Positions 27,373 through 37,824 of a DNA stretch of 64,000 bases are shown here, one piece after another (the stretch's first letter is position 1; each line of letters starts with the position of its first letter). This stretch comes from Fischerella sp. PCC 9605 (lineage in GTDB: Bacteria > Cyanobacteriota > Cyanobacteriia > Cyanobacteriales > Nostocaceae). Made by a program: the position numbers and the translations under genes. The stretch is taken from contig NZ_KI912151.1 in NCBI RefSeq assembly GCF_000517105.1, forward strand, positions 1-64,000. Reading direction: 5' to 3'. The notes under the pieces are model-generated. The model saw nothing but the letters and a program-made list of their open reading frames with translations. It was not told where the DNA came from and did no database searches.

Positions 27373-27395
27373 TTATACTCTTATAAAGAGTATAA
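27373..27395. promoter_or_regulatory. Perfect inverted repeat ttatactctt-ata-aagagtataa
   Basis: Ten-base perfect arms around a 3-base centre, about 370 bp before pilT. The spacing suits a dimeric repressor or activator site; no matching regulator is identified. Confidence 0.45.
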
Positions 27396-27762
27396 TCACT
27401 GGGGATATTTTATAAGTATGGTGTGTTAAACATTAATTAATGCTCTATTCAAATCAATCTATTTAACTAATAGACCATTTAAATTCAGAAAAAATGATAC
27501 AAGCAGGGGTGATGAAATTGAACTGTCCGTAACAAGTTATTCGCGTTATCTAGTTTGCTAGCAAGTCAACCTGCAACTATAGCGATCGCAGACAATGGCA
27601 TCTGCCAAAGGTCAAGCACCATTCAATCAGCCATCAGTTACCAGTATTCACTGATAACTATTCAACATTCTGCCTGTCAATTAAAAACCGATTTTTAGTA
27701 TCAGCAAAGCGCTTCTCCCCTAGCAAGGAGATTAGTCAACGTGCAATCATCTTGAAGATAAT

Positions 27763-29067
27763 ATGTCAGAATCACAAAATCCATTAAATTCGACCCCAAC
27801 TGTAGACCGTGGTGTCCCTCCACTTCCTCCACCACCACCAACGATTAGCACGCAGCGCCAATCTACACAAACTTTGGTAATAGACCGCAGCCGTAGCGCT
27901 CACCCTGCAGCACCACCCCCACCACCGGCTTCCACCCCTGCTTCTGCTCATCGTCCGGGGACTCCGCCACCTATCCCCAGTCCCGCGCGTGCCAAAAGCA
28001 ACAGTTTACACCCTACTTTAGACCAATTAGTAAGGGAAGCTTATGATAAAGGCATATCCGACATTCACTTAGGCGTAGGCGAACCGCCGCGCTTCCGCAA
28101 CCGTGGAGAAATTCAAACCACAGATTATCCAGAAACAGATAAAGAGACTTTCATGAGTTGGTTGCGGGAGGTGCTGACGGAGGCAGAAATTCACCGTTTT
28201 GAAGAACATCTAGAATTTGACGGTGCAACTCAATACGAATTTGCTCGCGTGCGGATCAACATTTTTGACTCTCTCAAAGGCTACGCAATGGTAATGCGGT
28301 TGATTCCGCTCAAAATCTTAACTATCGATCAGTTGCGCTTACCCCCAGTTTTTAGGGATATTTGCCATTACCACAAAGGTTTGATTTTAGTGACGGGCCC
28401 CACTGGTTCTGGTAAATCCACCACAATGGCAGCGATGATTGACTACATCAATAAAGAGATGCCCAAGCATATCATCACCATTGAAGACCCGATTGAATTT
28501 GTACACAGAAGTCAAAAGTCCTTGATCAAACAACGGGAAGTGGGAATGCACACCCGGAAATTTGACAATGCCTTGAAAGCAGCTTTGCGGGAAGATCCAG
28601 ATTTAATTCTGGTGGGGGAAATGCGAGATAAAGAAACTGTGAACACAGCCCTCAAAGCTGCTCAAACAGGTCACTTGGTAATGGGAACCTTGCATACCAA
28701 CAGCGCTGTGAAAACGATTGAGCGTATCCTCAATCTCTATTCAGGCGACGAACAGGATGCAATGCGGGTGGCACTTTCTGAATCTTTAGTGGCCGTGATC
28801 GCCCAAGGTTTGTGTCGCACGACGGATGGCAAGCGTGCTGCTTTCCACGATATTTTAATCAATACTGATGCAGTCAAAGACTGGATCAAAGACGGTAAGT
28901 ACGATGAAATTACCGAGTTAATGAAACAAGCCGGTTTTGATGGCATGATTACTATGAACCAGTCTCTGTTCAACCTCTACCAAGAAGGTCGCATCACTGA
29001 AGAAACTGCCTTGGAGATGTCACCAACTCCTAACGAAATAGCCCAGATGCTTCGAGGTCGAGTGTAA
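27763..29067 (+). CDS. pilT: Type IV pilus retraction ATPase PilT
   Basis: A 434-residue hexameric secretion ATPase that powers pilus retraction and twitching or phototactic motility (and DNA uptake) at the inner membrane. After a Pro-rich N-terminal extension of about 75 residues (a cyanobacterial trait) come the PilT N-domain (ISDIHLGVGEPPRFRNRG) and the ATPase core: Walker A GPTGSGKSTTMAA, the Asp box ITIEDPIEFVH, Walker B EDPDLILVGEMRD, and the His box TGHLVMGTLHTNSAVKTIERI. The AIRNLIRE-like PilT signature near the C-terminus is replaced by DAVKDWIKDGKYDEI. It is followed by the KaiB-like gene on the same strand. Confidence 0.93.
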   Translation: MSESQNPLNSTPTVDRGVPPLPPPPPTISTQRQSTQTLVIDRSRSAHPAAPPPPPASTPASAHRPGTPPPIPSPARAKSNSLHPTLDQLVREAYDKGISDIHLGVGEPPRFRNRGEIQTTDYPETDKETFMSWLREVLTEAEIHRFEEHLEFDGATQYEFARVRINIFDSLKGYAMVMRLIPLKILTIDQLRLPPVFRDICHYHKGLILVTGPTGSGKSTTMAAMIDYINKEMPKHIITIEDPIEFVHRSQKSLIKQREVGMHTRKFDNALKAALREDPDLILVGEMRDKETVNTALKAAQTGHLVMGTLHTNSAVKTIERILNLYSGDEQDAMRVALSESLVAVIAQGLCRTTDGKRAAFHDILINTDAVKDWIKDGKYDEITELMKQAGFDGMITMNQSLFNLYQEGRITEETALEMSPTPNEIAQMLRGRV

Positions 29068-29123
29068 GAATTAGGGACTAGGGAATAGGCGAAAATTATG
29101 AATGATGAATGTTGAATGATGAA

Positions 29124-29160
29124 AATTTCATAATTCATAATTCATAATTCATAATTCATA
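29124..29160. repeat. Short tandem repeat (ttcataa)
   Basis: About four copies of aattcat/ttcataa between pilT and the KaiB-like gene. Same class as the other short tandem repeats in this window. Confidence 0.7.
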
Positions 29161-29177
29161 TTAGTTCTGCGATTACC

Positions 29178-29933
29178 TTGACTCTAGACAAACTAACCTT
29201 ACCCCAGTTGTTCAAAGGCATTGCACTGTTTACGCCCGGAGGAGATTTAATTTACTGCATCGACCCTCATAAACAAGGTCGATGGCACTTGCATTTGTGC
29301 GCGACTTTGCAAGAGATCCTAGACTTACCAGAACCGCCACATTTTTTAGTACCTTGCTACACGGCGACTATTGACCACTGGTTAGATCCGCGCACCCAAC
29401 AAATACGAACTTTTGCCGAAGCTTATCCAGCTGTGATGCGACATCAAGCTGTGCTAAATGCGATTTTTGGTACAGGTGAACTGGTCTGGCAAAGCGCACC
29501 TTGGCAGGAGGGATTATGCGATCGCATGGTGTTGACAAGCTATCGTTCTTTGTTCCCGCAACTTTGGGAAGACCATGACTTGATTGTGCGTTTAGATCCT
29601 TTTGAAGCAGTGCCGTACTATCAAGAATCAGCAACACTACAAGTACAACCAAATACACAAGGCTATGTCCTCCGTCTGTTTGTTGCTGGGCATAGTCCCG
29701 GCATTGAACGCATTCTTCAGAATCTCCACGAACTTTTAGAACGATTTCTGGGTCAACCGTATACACTCAAAGTTATTGATGTTGTCACTCATCCAGAACA
29801 AGCAGAAGTGAATCAGGTGACAGCAACTCCCACTCTTGTAAAGGTTTGGCCTGTACCGATTCGGCGCATTGTTGGTGACTTGGATAATGTAGATAAAATT
29901 TTGCAGATGTTAGGGGCTAAAGAAAAATATTAA
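29178..29933 (+). CDS. KaiB-like domain protein with novel N-terminal domain
   Basis: A 251-residue protein. Residues about 163-245 look like KaiB: VLRLFVAGHSPGIERILQNL, then YTLKVIDVVTHPEQAEVNQV, ATPTLVKVWPVPIRRIVGDL. These correspond to the KaiB thioredoxin-like fold, including the ATPTL and PPP-like loop that pack in the fold switch. The N-terminal 150 residues (FKGIALFTPGGDLIYCIDP, CDRMVLTSYRSLFPQLW) are unlike KaiB or a kinase and carry no motif I recognise. The start is a TTG; no ATG precedes the conserved part. It is not a clock kaiB (no kaiA or kaiC nearby). Sitting 110 bp behind pilT, it may link clock-like signalling with motility. Confidence 0.7.
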   Translation: MTLDKLTLPQLFKGIALFTPGGDLIYCIDPHKQGRWHLHLCATLQEILDLPEPPHFLVPCYTATIDHWLDPRTQQIRTFAEAYPAVMRHQAVLNAIFGTGELVWQSAPWQEGLCDRMVLTSYRSLFPQLWEDHDLIVRLDPFEAVPYYQESATLQVQPNTQGYVLRLFVAGHSPGIERILQNLHELLERFLGQPYTLKVIDVVTHPEQAEVNQVTATPTLVKVWPVPIRRIVGDLDNVDKILQMLGAKEKY

Positions 29934-29934
29934 G

Positions 29935-29966
29935 CTCATCCCCCGACTAAAGTGTTAAGGGATGAG
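29935..29966 (+). terminator. Stem-loop after the KaiB-like gene
   Basis: Arms ctcatccc and gggatgag separated by 16 bases, starting just after the KaiB-like stop codon. Only a short AT stretch follows, so its strength as a terminator is uncertain. Confidence 0.45.
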
Positions 29967-29973
29967 ATTTATA

Positions 29974-30222
29974 GGCGTTGCTGAATCAAAATATGAATTT
30001 ACAATTCATATCAAGTCCGGCTAATTCATGTTCATTAAAAACCCTCACCCCGTCCTGTCGGACACCCATCTCCCAAGTTGGGAGAGGGGCAGTTCTTGTG
30101 AGGGCAGATACGATAACTAATCAAACGGATTTGATATTACGGATGTGTAGAGACGTAGCATTGCTACGTCTCTACTACAGAAACGTATACAAACATAATT
30201 CATAACCAAATTCAGCAACGCC
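29974..30222. mobile_element. MITE-like element with ggcgttgctgaat terminal inverted repeats
   Basis: The left end reads ggcgttgctgaatc then tatgaattt. The reverse complement of the right end reads ggcgttgctgaattt then tatgaatta. Thus about 25 bases of inverted repeat bound a 249-bp segment without a gene. The termini resemble those of cyanobacterial IS elements that begin with gg(c/a)(g/a)ttgctga. Inside are a gtagagacgtagca palindrome (30147-30175) and a ccctcaccccg/ggagaggg stem. Confidence 0.65.
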
Positions 30223-30282
30223 GATTAAAAAATAGGAGAGGCAAGTAGTTCAACAAAGGTGCGTCTTCCCAGTGAAAAACAG

Positions 30283-31179
30283 CTATTTAGCGTTTTCAGG
30301 CAATGCTGATGGATATACACCCTTGACAATAAGTACGGGTTTGTTGTTGTATTCTTTTTCTATCTGACTTCGCAGTTGTTGATCCCAGCCCAAATTGAAT
30401 TCTCTCTCAATGTCAGCGATCGCAAGTTCGCGAAGTGTACCAGTAGCAACAATCCTACCGCCTTCTTTAATTAGTCCTGTGTTCTTAAGTGGACTTGTTA
30501 CTAGGACTAACAAGTTGTCAGTGCCAAAGAGTGCATCGTTCTCAAGGGTAAATGCTTGAGGACTGTAAATAGTAGCAACTTCAGCAGGTACGGCAATGAC
30601 CTTGTTGTAATATGTTTGCGGTTGTTCGGCGATTTCACCTGGCGTTGGCGCTAGCGCAATGGATTGGGCGATAATCGCTGGTCTACCTTCATACTCTCGA
30701 TATAAATCTTGGTTCCCTAAATCCAAGCCGTATTCTTGCTTAATAGTATTGGCATTAAACTTAGCAACCGTACCCGTGATTTGCAATTGTGCATCTTGAG
30801 GTTCAGGCAGGTTAATAGGGTCGCCTGAAGCATTCACAACTAAAATTCTTTCACCACCGAAAACCTCTGAGTCAGAAATTGTGAATGCATTATCATTAAG
30901 CCTTTGAACGGGTTCGCTTCTGACAGTTACGGGCTTACCGATCAAAGCAGCTGTTTTTTCACTGACTTCCTGTGTGGTAACATTTTCTGCGTTTTGTGTA
31001 GGTTCAGGAGCAGCAGGAGCTTCTGTTTGTGTTGCTGGAGATGGAGATTCAGGCGCTGCTGCTTGCTCATTGTTATTGGCACAAGCAGGAAGAAGTAGCG
31101 CCATGCATGAAATGGCTATTGCACCTATGCGGGTGTTCCAACCACCTTGAGAATTGTTATGTTTACTTAACCTTGTCAT
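30283..31179 (-). CDS. Predicted lipoprotein of unknown function
   Basis: A 298-residue lipoprotein. The signal peptide ends in a lipobox (LLLPAC, Cys at about 34), followed by a low-complexity Ala/Pro/Glu linker (to about 75). The mature domain appears duplicated: KTAALIGKPVTVRSEPVQRLNDNAF with LQITGTVAKF and REYEGRPAII, then ETYYNKVIAVPAEVATIYSPQAF with VATGTLREL and EKEYNNKPVLIVKGVY. These look like two OB-fold-like beta modules. I start at the ATG at 31179 because aaggagg lies 5 bases before it; an upstream in-frame ATG has no such site. The function is unknown. Confidence 0.75.
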   Translation of the reverse strand: MTRLSKHNNSQGGWNTRIGAIAISCMALLLPACANNNEQAAAPESPSPATQTEAPAAPEPTQNAENVTTQEVSEKTAALIGKPVTVRSEPVQRLNDNAFTISDSEVFGGERILVVNASGDPINLPEPQDAQLQITGTVAKFNANTIKQEYGLDLGNQDLYREYEGRPAIIAQSIALAPTPGEIAEQPQTYYNKVIAVPAEVATIYSPQAFTLENDALFGTDNLLVLVTSPLKNTGLIKEGGRIVATGTLRELAIADIEREFNLGWDQQLRSQIEKEYNNKPVLIVKGVYPSALPENAK

Positions 31180-31455
31180 TTTTCCTCCTTGTACTTTTTT
31201 AGGCTCATCTTGCCTAAAGTTCATTAAGTCCGGGTTTGATATAATTTTTTTCGTACTGGTTGGGACAAGCTTAATATTCTGTTTGTGTTTAATTAGTCAT
31301 TAAATTATTCCGAAAAAGTTTTATTTATTGACCTTACTAAGGTAAAGAATATAGATACTTTTTACCTTCTATCTAAAGAAGGAGAGCAAATATTCAATTA
31401 GGCAGTAAGCTTCTATGTGGCAATACGGTTCAGTTAGCCTGGAATGAGATATGTC

Positions 31456-31521
31456 ACAGGGGTACAGCATCAGTAAGATTGTCTTGCTTACCTAAAAGAT
31501 TTTGGATGCCGTACCCCTGCA
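31456..31521. repeat. Long imperfect inverted repeat (cagggtacggcatc-type stem-loop)
   Basis: Arms caggggtacagcatc and ggatgccgtacccctg pair with one mismatch; a second stem (gtaag/cttac) lies inside. It can form a large cruciform or RNA stem between frmA and the lipoprotein gene, and may be a dispersed-repeat copy. Bases 31180-31455 hold no gene. Confidence 0.5.
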
Positions 31522-31558
31522 ATTATTTTTATCTGAACTGTATTGTCTATGTCGTTCG

Positions 31559-32800
<1,242 letters not shown>

Positions 32801-32839
32801 TTAATCAACCGTTAAATTACTCTTAATTTTTTACAGCTT

Positions 32840-34123
32840 ATGAATCCTGCCCTAACTAAAATCGGCGCTCAAATGTCAGAACTAACGGGTGTTAGAGCGA
32901 TTATGAAGGACGTTATTGAAACGCTACGGGCTGGTGCGGGGCAGCAATTTATTAATTTGAGCGCTGGCAATCCGTTGATATTACCGGAAGTAGAACAGTT
33001 ATGGCGGGATTGTACGGCAGAGTTGCTAGCTAGTTCAGAATATGGGGAAGTCGTTTGTCGCTACGGTTCCAGCCAAGGCTACGCACCACTAGTTGAAGCG
33101 ATCGCCAATGATTTTAACAAACGTTATGGGTTGAATTTGAGCGATCGCAATATCCTGCTCACTCCCGGTAGTCAAAGCCTTTATTTCTACGCTGCTAATT
33201 CTTTCGGTGGTTACACTGCTAAGGGCGAGTTAAAACAAATTGTTTTGCCCCTCAGTCCCGATTACACTGGTTACGGCGGTGTCTGCTTGTTTCCAGAAGC
33301 CCTAATTGCCTACAAACCAACTCTGGATATCGACGCTACGGCGCATAGATTCAAATATCGCCCCGACTTCAGCCAGTTGTCGATTACAGAAAATACGGGT
33401 TGCGTAATTTTCTCTCGTCCCTGTAATCCTACGGGCAACGTGCTGACCGACGATGAAGTGCAAAAAATCGCTGCTATTGCCGCACCTTACGATGTGCCAG
33501 TTTTGATTGACTCTGCCTATGCGCCTCCTTTCCCTGGTTTAAACTTTACTGAGATGTCACCCACCTTTGGCAATAACATTATCCATTGCATGAGTTTATC
33601 CAAGGCTGGATTACCAGGAGAACGCATCGGCATTGCCATTGGTGATGAAAGGGTAATTCATGTACTGGAGTGTTTCCAGACAAATATGTGCATTCACCCA
33701 TCGCGCTACGGACAAGCGATCGCAGCCCGTGCAATTAATTCGGGTGCGCTGGTTGAAATTTCTAATACTGTCATCCGTCCCTTTTACCAAGATAAATTTA
33801 CAGTTTTGGAAGGTGCTTTAGATGAAGCAATGCCCAAAAATTTACCTTGGTTTCTACATCGCGGTGAAGGGGCAATCTTTGCATGGTTGTGGTTGCAAGA
33901 CTTACCCATGACAGACTGGGAATTTTACCAGCAACTCAAGCAAGTAGGTGTCATTGCTGTGCCTGGTAGCACCTTCTTCCCCGGTTTGCAACAAGAGTGG
34001 CAGCACAAGCATGAATGTCTGCGAATCAGCCTCACTGGCAGCGATGAGGAAATTGCGACTGGAATGCAACGTTTGGCAAAGGTGGCAGAGGAAGTTTATC
34101 GGCGTGTGGCTGTGGGTGTTTAG
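32840..34123 (+). CDS. avtA: Valine-pyruvate aminotransferase (fold-type I PLP enzyme)
   Basis: A 427-residue PLP-dependent aminotransferase resembling AvtA: it begins MNPALTKIGAQMSELTGVRA and has FINLSAGNPLILPEV and LLTPGSQSLYFYAANSFGG. The PLP-binding elements are NPTGNVL (preceded by FSRPC), DSAYAPPFPG and the Schiff-base lysine in MSLSKAGLPGERIGIAIG; the C-terminal substrate Arg is in CLRISLTGSDEE. Known members transfer the amino group between valine (or alanine) and keto acids, part of valine and alanine metabolism. Full length with no partner in the vicinity. Substrate preference is inferred from the family. Confidence 0.85.
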   Translation: MNPALTKIGAQMSELTGVRAIMKDVIETLRAGAGQQFINLSAGNPLILPEVEQLWRDCTAELLASSEYGEVVCRYGSSQGYAPLVEAIANDFNKRYGLNLSDRNILLTPGSQSLYFYAANSFGGYTAKGELKQIVLPLSPDYTGYGGVCLFPEALIAYKPTLDIDATAHRFKYRPDFSQLSITENTGCVIFSRPCNPTGNVLTDDEVQKIAAIAAPYDVPVLIDSAYAPPFPGLNFTEMSPTFGNNIIHCMSLSKAGLPGERIGIAIGDERVIHVLECFQTNMCIHPSRYGQAIAARAINSGALVEISNTVIRPFYQDKFTVLEGALDEAMPKNLPWFLHRGEGAIFAWLWLQDLPMTDWEFYQQLKQVGVIAVPGSTFFPGLQQEWQHKHECLRISLTGSDEEIATGMQRLAKVAEEVYRRVAVGV

Positions 34124-34249
34124 TAACCATTCTCCGACTATCACGGCGCGGAGCTTTGTCCCCCTCCCAAGACGAAGCGCAATATAAGGTGCGTACTTAT
34201 CTTGTTTGCGGAACTTACGGGCGAGGTTACGGTTGACCAGAGGATGTAC

Positions 34250-34413
34250 TCACTCCTCACCCCAAGAACTCAATTTGCGTGGATACTCGCTACACCACTC
34301 GGCTACTGCTTGAGCCTGGAGACGAGTTAATTTCCTGCATTTAGCCATTTCACCGTGTTTCAATTGTATCAGTAAAGCCGTTTTAAAAGACGGGGTTTCA
34401 GACCCAAATTTTC
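34250..34413 (-). mobile_element. IS200/IS605-type left-end hairpin remnant
   Basis: On the minus strand this starts cgaaaatttgggtctgaaac followed by an accccgtctttt...aaaacgg hairpin, near-identical in layout to the end at 38105-38148. After it, a 32-codon frame (MAKCRKLTRLQAQAV...) runs to a stop at 34250 but is too short to call. It is a decayed element whose sequence has become the 5' part of the rimM transcript. Bases 34124-34249 hold no gene. Confidence 0.5.
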
Positions 34414-34414
34414 G

Positions 34415-35116
34415 ATGAGAATGAACCACAAAGGACACGAAGATCAGGAGATGAAGAATAAAGAGAAAAAGGAGCAGGAGAAGCAGAGACACAGGGGTGA
34501 AAACAAACAACCCCTCTCCCCATCCTCCCATCCCCCCATCTCCCCCTCTCCCACTTCCGAATTAGACGGTTGGTTAGAAATTGGTACGATTGTCGCACCT
34601 CAAGGTTTGCATGGTGAGGTGCGAGTTTATCCTGACTCAGACTTTCCTGAACGGTTTGAAGTGCCAGGAAAGCGCTGGTTATTGGGTTCTGAGGAGGCGG
34701 AACCGCAAGTGGTGGAATTACTGTCAGGACGATATGTTGAAGGTAAGAATTTGTATGTAATCAAGCTGGCTGGTGTGGATAATCGCAATCAAGCAGAGGA
34801 ATTGCGCGGTTGTAAGTTGTTGGTTCCAGAAAGCGATCGCCCCCAGTTGGGTGAAGATGAATACCATGTCCTGGATTTAATTGGTTTGCAAGTTTTCATG
34901 CAGGAGTCTGGCGAACTCGTGGGTACAGTGGAAGATGTTATTTCTGCTGGTAATGATTTGCTAGAAGTGAAGTTAAATCAACAACCAACAACCAACAACC
35001 AACAACAAAAGACTGTTTTGATACCGTTTGTGAAAGCGATCGCACCACTGGTAGATTTGGAAGCTGGCAAGATTGAAATTACGCCACCACCTGGGTTATT
35101 GGAAATTAATTATTAG
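34415..35116 (+). CDS. rimM: Ribosome maturation factor RimM
   Basis: A 233-residue RimM, needed for 16S rRNA processing and 30S assembly. The conserved part begins at about 51: [19 protein letters not shown], then [36 protein letters not shown] (PRC barrel) and [20 protein letters not shown]. The first 50 residues are charged and Pro/Ser-rich, encoded by sequence that looks like repeat DNA; no alternative start close to residue 51 is obvious, so the protein may carry an extension. Bases 34978-35008 hold a caacaac tandem repeat that adds [10 protein letters not shown] to the second domain loop. The gene lies right beside an IS605-type remnant. The start remains uncertain. Confidence 0.9.
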   Translation: MRMNHKGHEDQEMKNKEKKEQEKQRHRGENKQPLSPSSHPPISPSPTSELDGWLEIGTIVAPQGLHGEVRVYPDSDFPERFEVPGKRWLLGSEEAEPQVVELLSGRYVEGKNLYVIKLAGVDNRNQAEELRGCKLLVPESDRPQLGEDEYHVLDLIGLQVFMQESGELVGTVEDVISAGNDLLEVKLNQQPTTNNQQQKTVLIPFVKAIAPLVDLEAGKIEITPPPGLLEINY

Positions 35117-35281
35117 GCAGTGACATTTATGCTGGTAGCTATAAAAGCATAATCTGGCTATTGCTACTGTCGACTCCCATGCATACCGAAAAGATTGTTC
35201 GCAGGTAGGATGGCCTTTACGCGGAAGGTAAATAAACTTGCATGATGAATTCGTCGATATTCTTTTTTAATGGAGTTCGAC

Positions 35282-37663
35282 ATGACATTAGCAAGCCCTC
35301 CGCAAACAAAGCCTTTAACGAATGAAGAACTACGTAAGATGAACGCCTATTGGCGTGCAGCTAACTATCTGACTGTTGGGCAAATTTATCTCCTCGACAA
35401 CCCCCTCCTCAAAGAACCCCTAACGCTAGAACACATCAAACCCAGACTCCTGGGCCACTGGGGAACAACTCCGGGTCTCAATTTCATTTACGTTCACCTC
35501 AACCGGATCATCAAAAAATACGACCAGGATATGATCTACATCGCTGGTCCCGGTCACGGCGGCCCTGGTATAGTCGCCAATACCTATCTGGAAGGTACTT
35601 ACAGTGAGTACTACCCCGCTATCTCCCAAGACGAAGAGGGGATGAAGCAGCTGTTCAAACAGTTCTCTTTCCCTGGTGGAATTGGCAGTCATTGCACCCC
35701 GGAAGTTCCCGGTTCTATCCACGAAGGCGGCGAACTTGGCTATTCTGTAGCCCATGCCTATGGCGCTGCTTTTGATAATCCTGACCTGATAGTTGCTTGT
35801 GTGGTCGGTGATGGCGAAGCTGAAACCGGTGCCTTAGCTACTAGCTGGCACTCTAACAAGTTTCTTAACCCGGTGCATGATGGTGCAGTCCTTCCCATCC
35901 TCCACCTTAACGGGTATAAAATTGCTAACCCTACAATCTTGGCACGGATGGGTCGTGAAGAATTGAACAGCCTGTTTGTAGGTTACGGCTATAAGCCGTA
36001 CTACGTTGAGGGTTCCGATCCGGAAGCCATGCACCAATTAATGGCGGCAACTCTAGATACAGTCATCCAAGAAATTAAGGATATTCAAGCAGAAGCCCGC
36101 AATCATGGCTTCACCAAGCGCCCGCAATGGCCGATGATTATCCTGAGAAGCCCCAAAGGCTGGACGGGGCCGGAGGAAGTAGACGGGAAAAAGACAGAGG
36201 ATTTTTGGCGATCGCACCAAGTTCCTTTTGGAGGAATGGCTTCAAACCCAGAACATATCAAGCTTCTGGAACAGTGGATGAAGAGTTACAAACCAGAAGA
36301 ACTTTTCGACGCCAATGGCAGGCTAGTACCAGAACTTGCAGAATTGCCTCCCCAAGGAAAACAGCGCATGAGTGACAACCCCCATGCCAATGGCGGTATT
36401 CTATTGCGTGACCTGAAAATACCCGATTTCCAAGACTACGCTGTGGATGTTCCCGAAGCAGGTAAGGTTATTGCCGAAGCGACCAAGGTGATGGCAAAAT
36501 TCCTGCGGGATGTAATGAAACTGAACCAGGAAAGCCGTAACTTCCGCGTTTTTGGCCCAGATGAAACCAAATCCAATCGTCTAGATGCTGTGTTTGAAGT
36601 CACAAATCGGACTTGGGTAGCTGATACTATCCCCGCAGACGAAAACCTATCTCCCGACGGTCGGGTGATGGAAATTCTCAGTGAAACTACTTGTCAAGGT
36701 TGGTTAGAAGGCTACTTACTCACGGGTCGCCACGGCTTCTTCTCTTGCTACGAGGCGTTTATTCACATCGTTGACTCGATGTTCAACCAGCACGCTAAGT
36801 GGCTGGATACTTCCCGTGACATTTCTTGGCGCAGACCAATTGCTTCCCTCAACTATCTGCTGACTTCCCACGTGTGGCGGCAAGACCACAACGGCTTCTC
36901 TCACCAAGACCCCGGTTTTATCGACGTTGTAGTCAACAAAAAAGCAGGGGTAATTCGCGTGTATCTGCCCCCCGATGCCAATTGTTTGTTGTCGGTAACA
37001 GACCATTGCCTGAGAAGTCGCGACTATGTCAACGTGATTATTGCTGGCAAGCAACCCGCATTGCAGTATCTTGATATGGATGCGGCTATCAAGCACTGCA
37101 CTGAAGGTGTTGGTATTTGGGAATGGGCAAGCAACGATCGCGGTTCTGAACCGGATGTGGTCATGGCCTGTGCTGGGGACATTCCCACCTTGGAAACCTT
37201 GGCAGCAGTAGACATCCTGCGGCAGAATTTCCCCGATTTGAAGGTACGGGTAGTAAATGTAGTAGATTTGATGGTGCTGCAACCACCTGGCGAACATCCC
37301 CACGGTTTAAGCGATAAAGACTTTGACAGTATTTTCACCACTGACAAGCCGATTATCTTTGCTTTTCATGGCTATCCCTGGCTGATTCACCGTCTCACCT
37401 ATCGCCGCACCAACCACAAGAATCTGCACGTACGCGGTTACAAGGAGGAGGGAACTACCACTACACCCTTTGATATGGTAGTTAGGAACGACTTAGACCG
37501 CTTTAACCTAGTAGATGACGCGATCGACCGAGTACCGAAGTTGGGGTACAAAGCTGCTTACGTGAAGCAAATGCTGCACAATAAGTTGATTGAACACAAG
37601 CACTACATTGCTAAGTATGGCGAGGATATGCCAGAAATTCGTGACTGGAAGTGGCCGTACTAA
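35282..37663 (+). CDS. xfp: Xylulose-5-phosphate/fructose-6-phosphate phosphoketolase
   Basis: A 793-residue thiamine-diphosphate enzyme cleaving xylulose 5-phosphate (or fructose 6-phosphate) with phosphate to acetyl phosphate plus glyceraldehyde 3-phosphate (or erythrose 4-phosphate). Family motifs include [15 protein letters not shown] at the start, [64 protein letters not shown] (ThDP/Mg binding), the Glu-containing ITETTC-like [20 protein letters not shown], and [18 protein letters not shown] start at ATG 35282, with ggag spaced 6 bases; the upstream in-frame codon is poor. In cyanobacteria it shunts carbon to acetyl-CoA; transaldolase and GAPDH genes lie a few kb away. Confidence 0.96.
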   Translation: MTLASPPQTKPLTNEELRKMNAYWRAANYLTVGQIYLLDNPLLKEPLTLEHIKPRLLGHWGTTPGLNFIYVHLNRIIKKYDQDMIYIAGPGHGGPGIVANTYLEGTYSEYYPAISQDEEGMKQLFKQFSFPGGIGSHCTPEVPGSIHEGGELGYSVAHAYGAAFDNPDLIVACVVGDGEAETGALATSWHSNKFLNPVHDGAVLPILHLNGYKIANPTILARMGREELNSLFVGYGYKPYYVEGSDPEAMHQLMAATLDTVIQEIKDIQAEARNHGFTKRPQWPMIILRSPKGWTGPEEVDGKKTEDFWRSHQVPFGGMASNPEHIKLLEQWMKSYKPEELFDANGRLVPELAELPPQGKQRMSDNPHANGGILLRDLKIPDFQDYAVDVPEAGKVIAEATKVMAKFLRDVMKLNQESRNFRVFGPDETKSNRLDAVFEVTNRTWVADTIPADENLSPDGRVMEILSETTCQGWLEGYLLTGRHGFFSCYEAFIHIVDSMFNQHAKWLDTSRDISWRRPIASLNYLLTSHVWRQDHNGFSHQDPGFIDVVVNKKAGVIRVYLPPDANCLLSVTDHCLRSRDYVNVIIAGKQPALQYLDMDAAIKHCTEGVGIWEWASNDRGSEPDVVMACAGDIPTLETLAAVDILRQNFPDLKVRVVNVVDLMVLQPPGEHPHGLSDKDFDSIFTTDKPIIFAFHGYPWLIHRLTYRRTNHKNLHVRGYKEEGTTTTPFDMVVRNDLDRFNLVDDAIDRVPKLGYKAAYVKQMLHNKLIEHKHYIAKYGEDMPEIRDWKWPY

Positions 37664-37824
37664 AGACAATTTTTTTGTAGAAGTCAGAGGAAAAAAAGGG
37701 GAACTTAAGTTCTCCTTTATCCTCTGCCAAAAAATTTGGCGGACTAGTTCCATTTCTATAGAAAAAGCTTGAATCCCTTGCCATGCCATTCCAAAGTTGA
37801 AACAGAGGGATTCAGCTTTATTGT

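Larger units (their letters stand above)
26868..27762. other. Long upstream region of pilT with candidate RNA terminator and palindrome
   Basis: No protein gene in 895 bp. It holds an isolated terminator (27251-27283) and a perfect palindrome (27373-27395), listed separately. The rest is AT-rich. An HIP1-like gcgatcgc lies near 27582. Confidence 0.5.

Noticed and set aside
29640-29653. NtcA-like gta-N8-tac site
   Set aside because: It lies within the KaiB-like coding sequence, not at a promoter, and the short motif is expected by chance.
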